Of a stretch of DNA of 64,000 nt, positions 27,272 through 36,103 are shown one piece after another. This stretch comes from Robertmurraya sp. FSL R5-0851 (lineage in GTDB: Bacteria > Bacillota > Bacilli > Bacillales > Cytobacillaceae). Each line of letters opens with the position of its first letter. Within the stretch, counting starts at the first letter, position 1. The notes below the pieces were generated by a model. That model was not told the origin of the DNA and searched no databases. It saw only the letters and a program-made list of their open reading frames with translations. Where the stretch lies: positions 1,717,001-1,781,000 of the forward strand of contig NZ_JBBOOE010000001.1 of NCBI RefSeq assembly GCF_038002965.1. Reading direction: 5' to 3'. The position numbers and the translations under genes were made by a program.

Positions 27272-28903
27272 ATGCTTAAATCAATGAGAAAAAGAATGAA
27301 GAAGAGTAAAGCGTCAACGATTTTGGTATTAGGACTAACAGCGACACTTGCGTTGACGGGTTGCACAAACAATGATTCAGCTAGCTCTGATAGTGCAGAA
27401 AAAGTTGCCTTTAACAAAACAGGTTTACCTATTGTTGACAAACAAGTAACGCTAAACATCGTTTCATCAAAGGCAGCATTAGCACCTGACTATTCCGAAA
27501 TGGTCATTTTTGATCGACTTCAAGAAGCAACAAACGTCAAAATTAAATGGAATAATATCCCTGGCGATGGTTATCAGGAAAAGAAAAATTTAATGCTGGC
27601 AAGTGGTGACCTGCCAGATGCGTTCTACTCATCAGGATTTAGTGATCATGACCTTGTACAATATGGTCAAAACGGTACGATTATCCCATTAGAGGATTTA
27701 ATAGATAAATATGCACCAAATTTAAAGAAACTATTTGAGCAAAGACCAGACTTGAAAAAAGTGGTTACTGCTCCTGATGGACATATTTATTCCTTGCCTC
27801 GTGCAGAGGAAATGGATCTAATTGGTATGCCTAATATAATGTTTATAAATAAAGTATGGCTAGATAAACTAGGCCTCGATATGCCTACCACTCTTGAAGA
27901 ATACCATGATGTGTTAAAAGCTTTTAAGGAAAAGGATCCAAATGGAAACGGAAAGCAAGATGAAATTGGTTTGACTTTCTGGTATAACGGCTGGTGTGGG
28001 AATGAAGGAGACTTGATTGGTTTATTTGGATTACCAGATTCACCTTTTGAAGCGGACCATCGTGTTGTAAGAAATGGAAAAGTGATATACGCTGCTGTTC
28101 AGCCGGAATTTAAAGAGGCGATCAATTACTATAATGGATGGGTCAAAGAAGGATTAATTGATTCTGAAGTAGTGACGCAAAAGACAGAACAAATATTTGC
28201 TAAAGGAAAAACAGAAGATCCAACTCTAGGGTCATTCATTTGGTGGGAGAGTACGGAAGTAGTGGGAACGGATCGAGTAGATGACTATGTTGTGTTACCA
28301 CCATTAAAAGGGAAAGACGGGAATATTGTCATTGGCCGATCCAACTATTCTGAGTATGGAAGGGATGCATTTGTGATTACATCTGCCAATAAGAATCCTG
28401 AAGTGACGATGCGTTGGGTTGATGAATTGTATGAACCGAAAATGTCTGCACAAATCAACTGGGGTCCGATTGGCGAGATATATGAAGAAGATGCAAATGG
28501 AATGTTAGTAAATAAAGAGCTTCCAGAGGGAGTAGCGATGGGTGAGCTGCGTCAGAAAGTGGCACCAGGTGGTCCATTTGTCGTTTTAAAGGAACACTTC
28601 GGTAGTGTGGTAGATATGGAGCCAAGAGCGAAGGAAAGGCTAGAAATTCTTGATGAGTATTATAGACCGCATATGGTATCAGAGAATTACCCGTCTATCT
28701 TCTTTAGTCCAGAGGAGCTTGAAGTCATTAACACCATTGAGCCAGAAATTAAAACATTTGTAAAACAAAAAGAGGCTCAGTGGTTAGTTGATGGTGGCAT
28801 TGAGGATGAATGGGATGACTATGTACAGCAATTAAAAGATATGGGACTTGATCAATTAATGGAAGTGTACCAGACGGGTCTGGATCGCTATAACAAGCAA
28901 TAA
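27272..28903 (+). CDS. Carbohydrate-binding lipoprotein of the fructan importer
   Basis: Extracellular solute-binding protein, large LplA/YtcQ type (543 residues). A very basic start (KSMRKRMKKSK) leads into a lipoprotein signal with lipobox LTGC (cysteine at about 31) and a Ser/Asp linker. The mature part has family signatures such as NLMLASGDLPDAFYSS and DPNGNGKQDEIGLTFW, a DxNxNxxxDE loop that resembles the calcium-binding loop of this group. The surrounding GH32 enzymes point to fructo-oligosaccharides from levan or inulin as ligand. A terminator hairpin follows, which would favour the transporter genes over the downstream hydrolase. Confidence 0.9.
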   Translation: MLKSMRKRMKKSKASTILVLGLTATLALTGCTNNDSASSDSAEKVAFNKTGLPIVDKQVTLNIVSSKAALAPDYSEMVIFDRLQEATNVKIKWNNIPGDGYQEKKNLMLASGDLPDAFYSSGFSDHDLVQYGQNGTIIPLEDLIDKYAPNLKKLFEQRPDLKKVVTAPDGHIYSLPRAEEMDLIGMPNIMFINKVWLDKLGLDMPTTLEEYHDVLKAFKEKDPNGNGKQDEIGLTFWYNGWCGNEGDLIGLFGLPDSPFEADHRVVRNGKVIYAAVQPEFKEAINYYNGWVKEGLIDSEVVTQKTEQIFAKGKTEDPTLGSFIWWESTEVVGTDRVDDYVVLPPLKGKDGNIVIGRSNYSEYGRDAFVITSANKNPEVTMRWVDELYEPKMSAQINWGPIGEIYEEDANGMLVNKELPEGVAMGELRQKVAPGGPFVVLKEHFGSVVDMEPRAKERLEILDEYYRPHMVSENYPSIFFSPEELEVINTIEPEIKTFVKQKEAQWLVDGGIEDEWDDYVQQLKDMGLDQLMEVYQTGLDRYNKQ

Positions 28904-28910
28904 GCCATAT

Positions 28911-28942
28911 AAAGCCAGACAGTGTTTTCGTCTGGCTTTTCA
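28911..28942 (+). terminator. Terminator between binding protein and GH32 gene
   Basis: aaagccagac (28911-28920) and gtctggcttt (28930-28939) form a perfect 10-bp stem, followed by a short T-run. Probably partial, as no promoter is obvious before the next gene. Confidence 0.7.
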
Positions 28943-28995
28943 ATTCATACCAAAGATTGAACTGAAAGATTTCGAATGAGAGGCAGGCCAATACT

Positions 28996-30489
28996 ATGAA
29001 TAACGTCTTAGAAAAGCAACAGTATTATACAGAGAAATATCGTCCACAATATCACTTCTCACCCGAGAAGAATTGGATGAACGATCCGAATGGCATGGTG
29101 TTTTATGAAGGAGAGTATCATTTGTTTTATCAATACCATCCACATGGAACGACATGGGGACCCATGCATTGGGGGCATGCAGTTAGTAAAGATCTCGTGT
29201 CTTGGGAACATCTGCCGATTGGTCTGGCTCCGGATGAGCATGGGATGATTTTTTCGGGTAGCGCAATCGTTGATTGGAACGATTCAAGTGGTTTTTTTGA
29301 GGGGAAATCAGGGTTAGTAGCGATATTTACTCACGCGGACACATACCCAGAAACCAATCGTGCGAGACAAAGGCAGAGTCTTGCCTATAGTAAGGATCAT
29401 GGTCGAACCTGGATAAAGTATGTGGGCAATCCAGTCCTTCAGGAAGAATATATTTCCGATTTCCGAGATCCGAAGGTATTCTGGCATGGTGAAACGAACC
29501 GATGGGTTATGGTCGTTGCATCTGGACAATCGATCCGAATATATACTTCTAGAAATATAACATCTTGGGAGTTTGCTAGTGAATTTGGAGAAGAAGAGGG
29601 CTCTCACCAGGGAGTTTGGGAGTGTCCTGATCTTTTTGAATTGCCTGTTGATAAGGATCCAAATCAGAAAAAGTGGGTGTTATTCGTTAGTATTGGTGAT
29701 GATCCCAGCTTACCAGAAGGTTCTCGAACACAATATTTTACAGGGGAGTTTGATGGAAAGACCTTTGTGAATGATAACTCTCCAGAAACGGTCTTGTGGA
29801 TTGACCATGGCCGTGATAACTATGCGGGTGTTAGCTGGTCAGATGTTCCCAACAAAGATGGTAGAAGAATATATATTGGCTGGATGAGCAATTGGCGTTA
29901 TGCAAATGTCACTCCAACTAAGGAATGGCGCAGTGCGTTGACACTTCCAAGAGTAGTAGAATTACAATCAACAGAAGAAGGAATTCGACTTGTTCAGAAA
30001 CCTGTACAGGAAATGCAATGTTTACGGGTGGACCATAAATCTTTTCAAAAGGAAGAGGTAAAGCCAGGGGCAAATCTCTTAGAAAATGTAAAAAGTAATA
30101 CATTTGAAATCATTGCAGAATTTGAACTGACAAAGGCAACAGAATTTGGATTCAAGGTATGTAAGGGAGCAAATGAAGAAACGATTGTCGGATACGATGT
30201 GAAAAATCAAAGGGTTTTTGTGGATCGAAGCCATTCAGGAGAGGCTGCTTTTCATAACGCTTTCGCTGGCAAACACGAAAGTAAACTTGTACCTGAAAAC
30301 AACAAAATTACTTTACACATCTTTGTAGATCAGTCGTCAGTAGAGGTGTTTGGAAATCAAGGACAAGTGGTTATCACAGATTTAATTTTTCCAAGCGAAG
30401 AACATAAGGAAATAGAACTGTATGTAAAAGAGGGAGATGTAATTTTACAATCGCTAGAGTTTTATACATTAAAATCTACTTGGCGATAA
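28996..30489 (+). CDS. Intracellular GH32 beta-fructosidase (SacA-like)
   Basis: Hydrolyses terminal beta-fructosyl bonds of imported sucrose or fructo-oligosaccharides. It has the five-bladed GH32 propeller with WMNDPNG (nucleophile Asp30), FRDP (Asp158) and WECPDLF (acid/base Glu209), followed by the C-terminal beta-sandwich with HIFVDQSSVEVFGNQG. No signal peptide, so cytoplasmic; this fits its place directly after an importer. 497 residues is normal. The ribosome site (gagaggcagg) is weak. The importer imports without phosphorylation, so free oligosaccharide is a more likely substrate than sucrose-6-phosphate. Confidence 0.92.
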   Translation: MNNVLEKQQYYTEKYRPQYHFSPEKNWMNDPNGMVFYEGEYHLFYQYHPHGTTWGPMHWGHAVSKDLVSWEHLPIGLAPDEHGMIFSGSAIVDWNDSSGFFEGKSGLVAIFTHADTYPETNRARQRQSLAYSKDHGRTWIKYVGNPVLQEEYISDFRDPKVFWHGETNRWVMVVASGQSIRIYTSRNITSWEFASEFGEEEGSHQGVWECPDLFELPVDKDPNQKKWVLFVSIGDDPSLPEGSRTQYFTGEFDGKTFVNDNSPETVLWIDHGRDNYAGVSWSDVPNKDGRRIYIGWMSNWRYANVTPTKEWRSALTLPRVVELQSTEEGIRLVQKPVQEMQCLRVDHKSFQKEEVKPGANLLENVKSNTFEIIAEFELTKATEFGFKVCKGANEETIVGYDVKNQRVFVDRSHSGEAAFHNAFAGKHESKLVPENNKITLHIFVDQSSVEVFGNQGQVVITDLIFPSEEHKEIELYVKEGDVILQSLEFYTLKSTWR

Positions 30490-30500
30490 TTTAAGAAATC

Positions 30501-30540
30501 GGGAGATTAAAGCAATGCTGCTTCTCTCCCCTTTTTCTTG
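30501..30540 (+). terminator. Rho-independent terminator after the intracellular GH32 gene
   Basis: gggaga (30501-30506) pairs with tctccc (30525-30530), with an inner aagca/tgctt helix, followed by ctttttctt. The next gene probably has its own promoter in the 60 bases that follow. Confidence 0.65.
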
Positions 30541-30603
30541 CAACCAGTTGAAGACACCACGGATGGACAGAAAGTGAAAATACTTTTCTAAAAAGGTGAT
30601 GTC

Positions 30604-33600
30604 ATGATTAGAAAACTAAAGTGGAAAAAGGTTTTCTCAGTGCTTTTAATTTTAGTACTTATGTATCAATCATTTATACCATTTTCAGTGCCTGTTCACT
30701 CAGCTTCCCTACCAGTAGTGAAAGATGAAATCTACCGTCCAGGGTATCATTTTACTCCAGAGAAAAATTGGATGAACGATCCTAATGGTATGGTTTATTA
30801 CAATGGGGAGTATCATTTGTTTTATCAGCATAATCCTACTGATAAAGTATGGGGGCCGATGTATTGGGGTCATGCAATTAGTAAAGATCTCGTAAACTGG
30901 GAGCACTATCCAATATCGGTTTATCCAGATGAAAATGGGTTTGCATGGTCTGGGAGTGCGGTGGTGGATTATGAAAATACATCTGGTTTAGGAACAAAAG
31001 AAAATCCACCCATGGTTGCTCTATATACGAGTGAACTTGGCGGCGATAATCAACATGTGAGTGTTTCTTATAGTGGAGATAGCGGAAGAACATGGTCCAC
31101 GCTTGAACAAAATCCAATCATCTCCATGCCGAATGAGTTAAAAGCAAGTAATGGAGGATCAGGTGTGTTCCGAGATCCAAAGGTATTTTGGCATGAACAA
31201 ACGAAGCAATGGATGTTTGTCATCACTAGTGGAAAGCGCATCGATATTTACTCATCAACTAATCTATTAGACTGGAAAAAGGTAAGCGAATTTTCAGATC
31301 CTAAAGCAGCAGAACTTGGTCTTTGGGAATGTCCAGATTTATTCGAGTTGCCCCTGTATGATACGAATGGAAACCAAACAGGTTCGAAATGGGTGCTAAC
31401 GGTAAGTATAAATCCAACACCAACGGGTGGAACAGGGATGCACTATTATGTGGGGGAATTTAATGGTACAACATTTACTCCAGATGACAACTCCAAACCA
31501 TTAAATTGGGCAGATTACGGGGCCGATTTTTACGCAGCAGTTACATGGAGTAACACTGTTGAGCAGCCAGAAGATGGTCGAAGAATCTGGTTAGGCTGGA
31601 TGAATAATCCTGCACAATACGCAGGGCAAATTCCAACTTCCACCTGGAGAGGTGCCACAACTGTGCCGCGTGAGCTTTCATTAGTGGAAACAAATGAAGG
31701 GGTTAGATTAAAGCAGCAACCAGTCAAGGAATTAATTAGTTTACGAGATACAGCGAATGAAGTGAAAATCGCGAATCAAAAATTTTCAACTATAAATGTA
31801 TTAGAAAATGTAACCGCTGATATGTTTGAGCTTGAAGCTGAGTTTAACCTGAATGAAACATCAGCATCTGAGTTTGGATTTCAAGTACGTAAAGGGGACA
31901 ATGAAGGAACTACCATTTCCTATCAAGTGGCAGACGGAAAATTATCAGTAAACCGGACACAATCAGGAGAGACCGATTTTCATAAGGATTTTCCTTCCAT
32001 TCAGTATACGAATCTAACAGTAAATGATGGAATCTTACACGTAAAACTGTTAGTTGACCGTTCTTCGGTTGAGGTGTTTGCAGAAGAAGGAACCGCCGTG
32101 TTTACGAATCAAATCTTCCCGAGTGAAACAAGCAAAAAAATTGAATTATATGCAAAAGACGGAGAGGTATCATTACGTTCCTTATCCTTCTATCCATTAA
32201 AAGAAGCATCATTTACGAAATTTGTAGAAGACGTGGATGTAGAAAACCTTCCAAATACGATTGAAAATCCTAATTTTGAAACAGGTGATTTAACTGGCTG
32301 GACAACAACGGGCTCGGCGTTTAGGGCACCTGTCTCCGATGTGAAAAGCTTTTGGGGTGGGCCATTTGAGCATGAAGGTATCTATCATTCATGGGGATTC
32401 CTCGGAGCGAAGAGTGATGATAAATCAGATTTACGAACCGGTGTAATGAAGTCTAGCAATTTTGTGCTGGAAGGAAATGGAGTTATTGACTTTTTAGTAG
32501 GTGGAGGTCAGGACCTAAATACCCTGTATGTAGCACTAGTAAATGCTTCAACCGGTGAAGAGCTGATGAAGGCGACAGGAGCAAATACAGAAAAATACCG
32601 GCGAGTCAAGTGGGATGCTTCCGAGTACTTGGGAGAAGCACTCTTTATAAAAGTAGTAGATTATCATTCTGGTGGTTTTGGTCATATCAATGTGGATGAT
32701 TTTCATGTTTTTAACGAAGACGTAGGAAAGCAAGATGATCTCATTAACCCTGGCTTTGAAACAGGAGATTTAACTGGATGGACAGCAGAAGGAAATGCAT
32801 TCAATGGAACGGTAACTGACCAAGCCACTTATTGGGATACACAAATTCCGTTTGAACATCAAGGGAAGTATCATCTATGGGGCTTTAACGGTGCGGATCC
32901 CAATGGAGCGGATCAAAGAACTGGAACCCTCACTTCTAATATCTTTGAACTATCAGGAAATGGTGACGTCTCTTTCCTAGTAGGAGGGGGAGATGAGATG
33001 GATGGGGAGAAAAAGTACGATTTATATGTTGCCTTGGTTCGTGCTTCCGATGGAAAAGAGTTGTTCAAAGCAACAGGACCTGAATCAGAGTCATATAAAC
33101 GTGTTACCTGGAAGGCTTCGGAATATGTAGGTGAAAAAGTATATATCAAAGTGGTCGATCAACATATAGGAGGGTTTGGACATCTGAATGTGGATGATTT
33201 TCAAGTGAAAGGTCGCGGGATGTTAAGTCACTGGAGTTTTGATGAACAAAAGGGCCATACCGCTCTTGAATCAGTCAAAAACGAACAGCTAAAGGTAGAA
33301 TATGTTTTTAATGAAGCAAAGTATAAGCCTTCTACCGATCCGCTTTGGAGAAAAGGGGTCGTGGGTCAGGCACTTCTATTTGATGGCTATTCCACTTATA
33401 TCAATCAACCTATTAAAAAGGCAGCACAGCCAAGTGATGCATTGACAATAGAAGCATGGGTAGCACCACGATCGTATGAATGGGGAGATCTTGGTCAGCT
33501 GTCAGCGATTGTTAATCAGCACAATAAAGCTCAAGGCGAAGGCTATATTTTAGGAATGGGTCGACATGGAAAATGGTCATTCCAAGCCGGGATGAATGGC

Positions 33601-36006
33601 GAATGGAAAGAAGTGTGGGCAAAAGAAGACAAACCGCTTGAAAAAGATCAGTGGTCCTATATTGTAGCCACTTTTGACCAAGATGAAAAAAAGATGAAGT
33701 TATTTTTAAATGGTGACCTGGTTGGGGAAGTAGATACTCCTAGAAATGCCACGATTACAGCGACCGAGAATAATCTTTTAATTGGTAAGCATAATTCAGC
33801 CGCCGTATTAAGCTCGTTTACAGCAAATATGTTTAACGGGATGATTGATGATCTGAAAATCTACAATAAAGCATTATCTGAAGAGGAGATTAAAAGCCAC
33901 TATCAACAAGTGATTACAAGCCATGAAAATGAACAGTTACCTCTTCCGGATTTATCTTTTGACCGCAGTGTGTATGATGGGGATCGCTATCGCCCACAAT
34001 ATCATTTTCTCTCACCAGGTCACTGGATGAATGAACCTCATGCGCCGTTTTATTATAACGGAAAATATCATCTCTTCTATCAGCATAATCCTCAAGGACC
34101 TTATTGGCATCAAATCCATTGGGGTCACGCGGTAAGTGATGATATGGTTCATTGGGAAGATGCGCCAGTTGCGTTAGCTCCATCAGGTGTGTCACCAGAC
34201 GGAGTATGGTCTGGCTCTGCAAGCTTTGATGAAAATGGAGAGCCGGTGTTATTTTTTACAGCGGGAGATGACAGTAAAACACCGAACCAAATGACAGGTT
34301 TGGCGAAACCGATGGATGTCCAAGATCCAATGCTGAAGATGTGGGATATGTTAGAACATCCGGTTACAGTTCAAGCACCTGATCTTCCAGCAGAGGAAGG
34401 GAAGGTAATGTATGGTCAGTTCCGTGATCCATTTGTCTGGCAAGATGGTGATACTTGGTATCAAATTGTTGGTTCGGGTATTGAGAATGTTGGTGGATCC
34501 GCACTCCTTTACACTTCAAAAGACCTGGAAAATTGGGAGTATAACGGTCCATTCTTTACAGGGAATTCCAAAGCCTATCCAAAAACTGGAGATGTATGGG
34601 AATTACCAGTGTTTTTACCTATTGGGAAGGATGCAAACGGAGAACAAAAGTATGCGTTTTTTATCAATCCTTGGTTTAAGAGCTATAGTGAACATAATGT
34701 AAAATACGTGTTCCATTGGGTGGGCTCATGGGATAAAGAAAAGAATAAATTTATCCCAGACCATGAGGAGCCGAAACTATTTGATTACGGTGTTCATTTT
34801 ACTGGACCAAGTGGAATGATTGATGATAAAGGACGTTCGATCCTATTTAGTATTGCTCAAGACCGAAGAACGGACCAGGAGCATTATGATGCAGGTTGGG
34901 CACATAACGCTGGTTTACCATTAGAATTGTCTCTATTAAAGAATGGAGAGCTTGGTGTTGAGCCGATTAAAGAATTAGAAACTCTCCGAGGCAAACAACT
35001 GATTAATATTAGAAATTCGAGTCTATCAAAGGCAAATAAGAAGCTTGAGAAAGTGAAAGGAGATATGTTAGAAATCATCCTTGAAATTAAAGCAAAATCG
35101 GATGAGAAATATGGTATTAAAGTTCGTCAATCAGGAGATTCATCAGAAGAAGTCAACCTCTATTTTGACGAAACAAACGAGCAATTTGGAGTAGACGCTA
35201 GCAAAATGAGTGTAGACCCTGATGTTGCGAAAACTAGCAGTTCTGGAACTCTTTCCACAGAAGGAGAAAATGTGAAGCTTCATATTTTCCTAGACCGATC
35301 GATGATTGAAACGTATGCGAATGGGCAAAAAAGCATTACCACAAGAGCCTACCCAACAAAAGCGGATGCATTAGGACTTGAACTTTGGAGTAAGAACGGA
35401 AAGGCAAATATTGTCTCAATGAAAGTATATGAGATGGGATCTGCCTATAGTGACACAGTCGTACAAGCGTATTATGGGGATGATACCCCTAAAGAGGAAA
35501 TTCCACATGGCGAATTAATGAATCATGACTTTCAAACAGGAGATTTAACCGGATGGACGATTGTAGAAGGAAATACTTTTACAAATGACCATGTGACCAA
35601 TAAGAACGATTGGGGATGGGGGGGTCCTTTCGGTCAGGCAACAACTTCGACTGACCCCAATAAATTTCATCTATGGGGATTTCATCCTGATCACGGGGGA
35701 GATGCGGCAACGGGTGTGTTGAAATCTGCAGACTTTGTCCTCGGAGGAGATGGTCAAATTGACTTCTTAACTTCAGGTGGAGCAGATGAACAGCTTCTAT
35801 ATGTAGCACTTGTTGACGCAGAAACGAACGAAATATTAATGAAAGCAACTGGCCATAACGGCGAAGCCTACAGAAGAGTTAGATGGGACGCTTCAGAGTT
35901 TATCGGTAGAAAGCTGTATATTCAAGTTGTTGATAAACATACAGGAGGATGGGGGCATATTAATCTAGATGATGTGAATGTTCCAGTGGAGCTGGAGGGG
36001 AAGTAG
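30604..36006 (+). CDS. Secreted multidomain fructanase with two GH32 domains
   Basis: Giant exported enzyme of 1800 residues, likely degrading levan or inulin outside the cell. Order: Sec signal peptide (1-34, VHSA); GH32 domain 1 (about 37-545) with WMNDPNG (Asp59), FRDP (Asp191) and WECPDLF (Glu242); two repeats beginning NFETGDLTGW or GFETGDLTGW (about 555-710 and 715-870); a LamG-like lectin domain (about 872-1105); GH32 domain 2 (about 1120-1615); and a third GDLTGW repeat (about 1636-1800). Domain 2 reads WMNEPHAP, so Glu1144 stands where the nucleophile Asp is expected, while FRDP (Asp1275) and WELP (Glu1333) remain. No LPxTG or SLH anchor is visible. It may pair an exo-fructosidase with an endo-acting or transferase domain. 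The aaaaaggtgatg site precedes the ATG. Confidence 0.9.
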   Translation: MIRKLKWKKVFSVLLILVLMYQSFIPFSVPVHSASLPVVKDEIYRPGYHFTPEKNWMNDPNGMVYYNGEYHLFYQHNPTDKVWGPMYWGHAISKDLVNWEHYPISVYPDENGFAWSGSAVVDYENTSGLGTKENPPMVALYTSELGGDNQHVSVSYSGDSGRTWSTLEQNPIISMPNELKASNGGSGVFRDPKVFWHEQTKQWMFVITSGKRIDIYSSTNLLDWKKVSEFSDPKAAELGLWECPDLFELPLYDTNGNQTGSKWVLTVSINPTPTGGTGMHYYVGEFNGTTFTPDDNSKPLNWADYGADFYAAVTWSNTVEQPEDGRRIWLGWMNNPAQYAGQIPTSTWRGATTVPRELSLVETNEGVRLKQQPVKELISLRDTANEVKIANQKFSTINVLENVTADMFELEAEFNLNETSASEFGFQVRKGDNEGTTISYQVADGKLSVNRTQSGETDFHKDFPSIQYTNLTVNDGILHVKLLVDRSSVEVFAEEGTAVFTNQIFPSETSKKIELYAKDGEVSLRSLSFYPLKEASFTKFVEDVDVENLPNTIENPNFETGDLTGWTTTGSAFRAPVSDVKSFWGGPFEHEGIYHSWGFLGAKSDDKSDLRTGVMKSSNFVLEGNGVIDFLVGGGQDLNTLYVALVNASTGEELMKATGANTEKYRRVKWDASEYLGEALFIKVVDYHSGGFGHINVDDFHVFNEDVGKQDDLINPGFETGDLTGWTAEGNAFNGTVTDQATYWDTQIPFEHQGKYHLWGFNGADPNGADQRTGTLTSNIFELSGNGDVSFLVGGGDEMDGEKKYDLYVALVRASDGKELFKATGPESESYKRVTWKASEYVGEKVYIKVVDQHIGGFGHLNVDDFQVKGRGMLSHWSFDEQKGHTALESVKNEQLKVEYVFNEAKYKPSTDPLWRKGVVGQALLFDGYSTYINQPIKKAAQPSDALTIEAWVAPRSYEWGDLGQLSAIVNQHNKAQGEGYILGMGRHGKWSFQAGMNGEWKEVWAKEDKPLEKDQWSYIVATFDQDEKKMKLFLNGDLVGEVDTPRNATITATENNLLIGKHNSAAVLSSFTANMFNGMIDDLKIYNKALSEEEIKSHYQQVITSHENEQLPLPDLSFDRSVYDGDRYRPQYHFLSPGHWMNEPHAPFYYNGKYHLFYQHNPQGPYWHQIHWGHAVSDDMVHWEDAPVALAPSGVSPDGVWSGSASFDENGEPVLFFTAGDDSKTPNQMTGLAKPMDVQDPMLKMWDMLEHPVTVQAPDLPAEEGKVMYGQFRDPFVWQDGDTWYQIVGSGIENVGGSALLYTSKDLENWEYNGPFFTGNSKAYPKTGDVWELPVFLPIGKDANGEQKYAFFINPWFKSYSEHNVKYVFHWVGSWDKEKNKFIPDHEEPKLFDYGVHFTGPSGMIDDKGRSILFSIAQDRRTDQEHYDAGWAHNAGLPLELSLLKNGELGVEPIKELETLRGKQLINIRNSSLSKANKKLEKVKGDMLEIILEIKAKSDEKYGIKVRQSGDSSEEVNLYFDETNEQFGVDASKMSVDPDVAKTSSSGTLSTEGENVKLHIFLDRSMIETYANGQKSITTRAYPTKADALGLELWSKNGKANIVSMKVYEMGSAYSDTVVQAYYGDDTPKEEIPHGELMNHDFQTGDLTGWTIVEGNTFTNDHVTNKNDWGWGGPFGQATTSTDPNKFHLWGFHPDHGGDAATGVLKSADFVLGGDGQIDFLTSGGADEQLLYVALVDAETNEILMKATGHNGEAYRRVRWDASEFIGRKLYIQVVDKHTGGWGHINLDDVNVPVELEGK

Positions 36007-36057
36007 TGGTTTTTATGGCCACCAGAGCTCAGTATAATAAGATTTCGCTCTAAATAG

Positions 36058-36097
36058 ATAGAAAGGAGGAAGTTCGTTGGAACTTCCTCCTTTCTAT
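36058..36097. terminator. Very strong bidirectional terminator
   Basis: An 18-bp perfect stem (36058-36075 with 36080-36097) closed by a gttg loop lies between the convergent fructanase and brnQ genes. Confidence 0.85.
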
Positions 36098-36103
36098 TGC
36101 TCT

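Noticed and set aside
33914..34222. 102-codon minus-strand frame opposite the second GH32 domain
   Set aside because: Antisense shadow of a strongly coding region; no ribosome site or family match.
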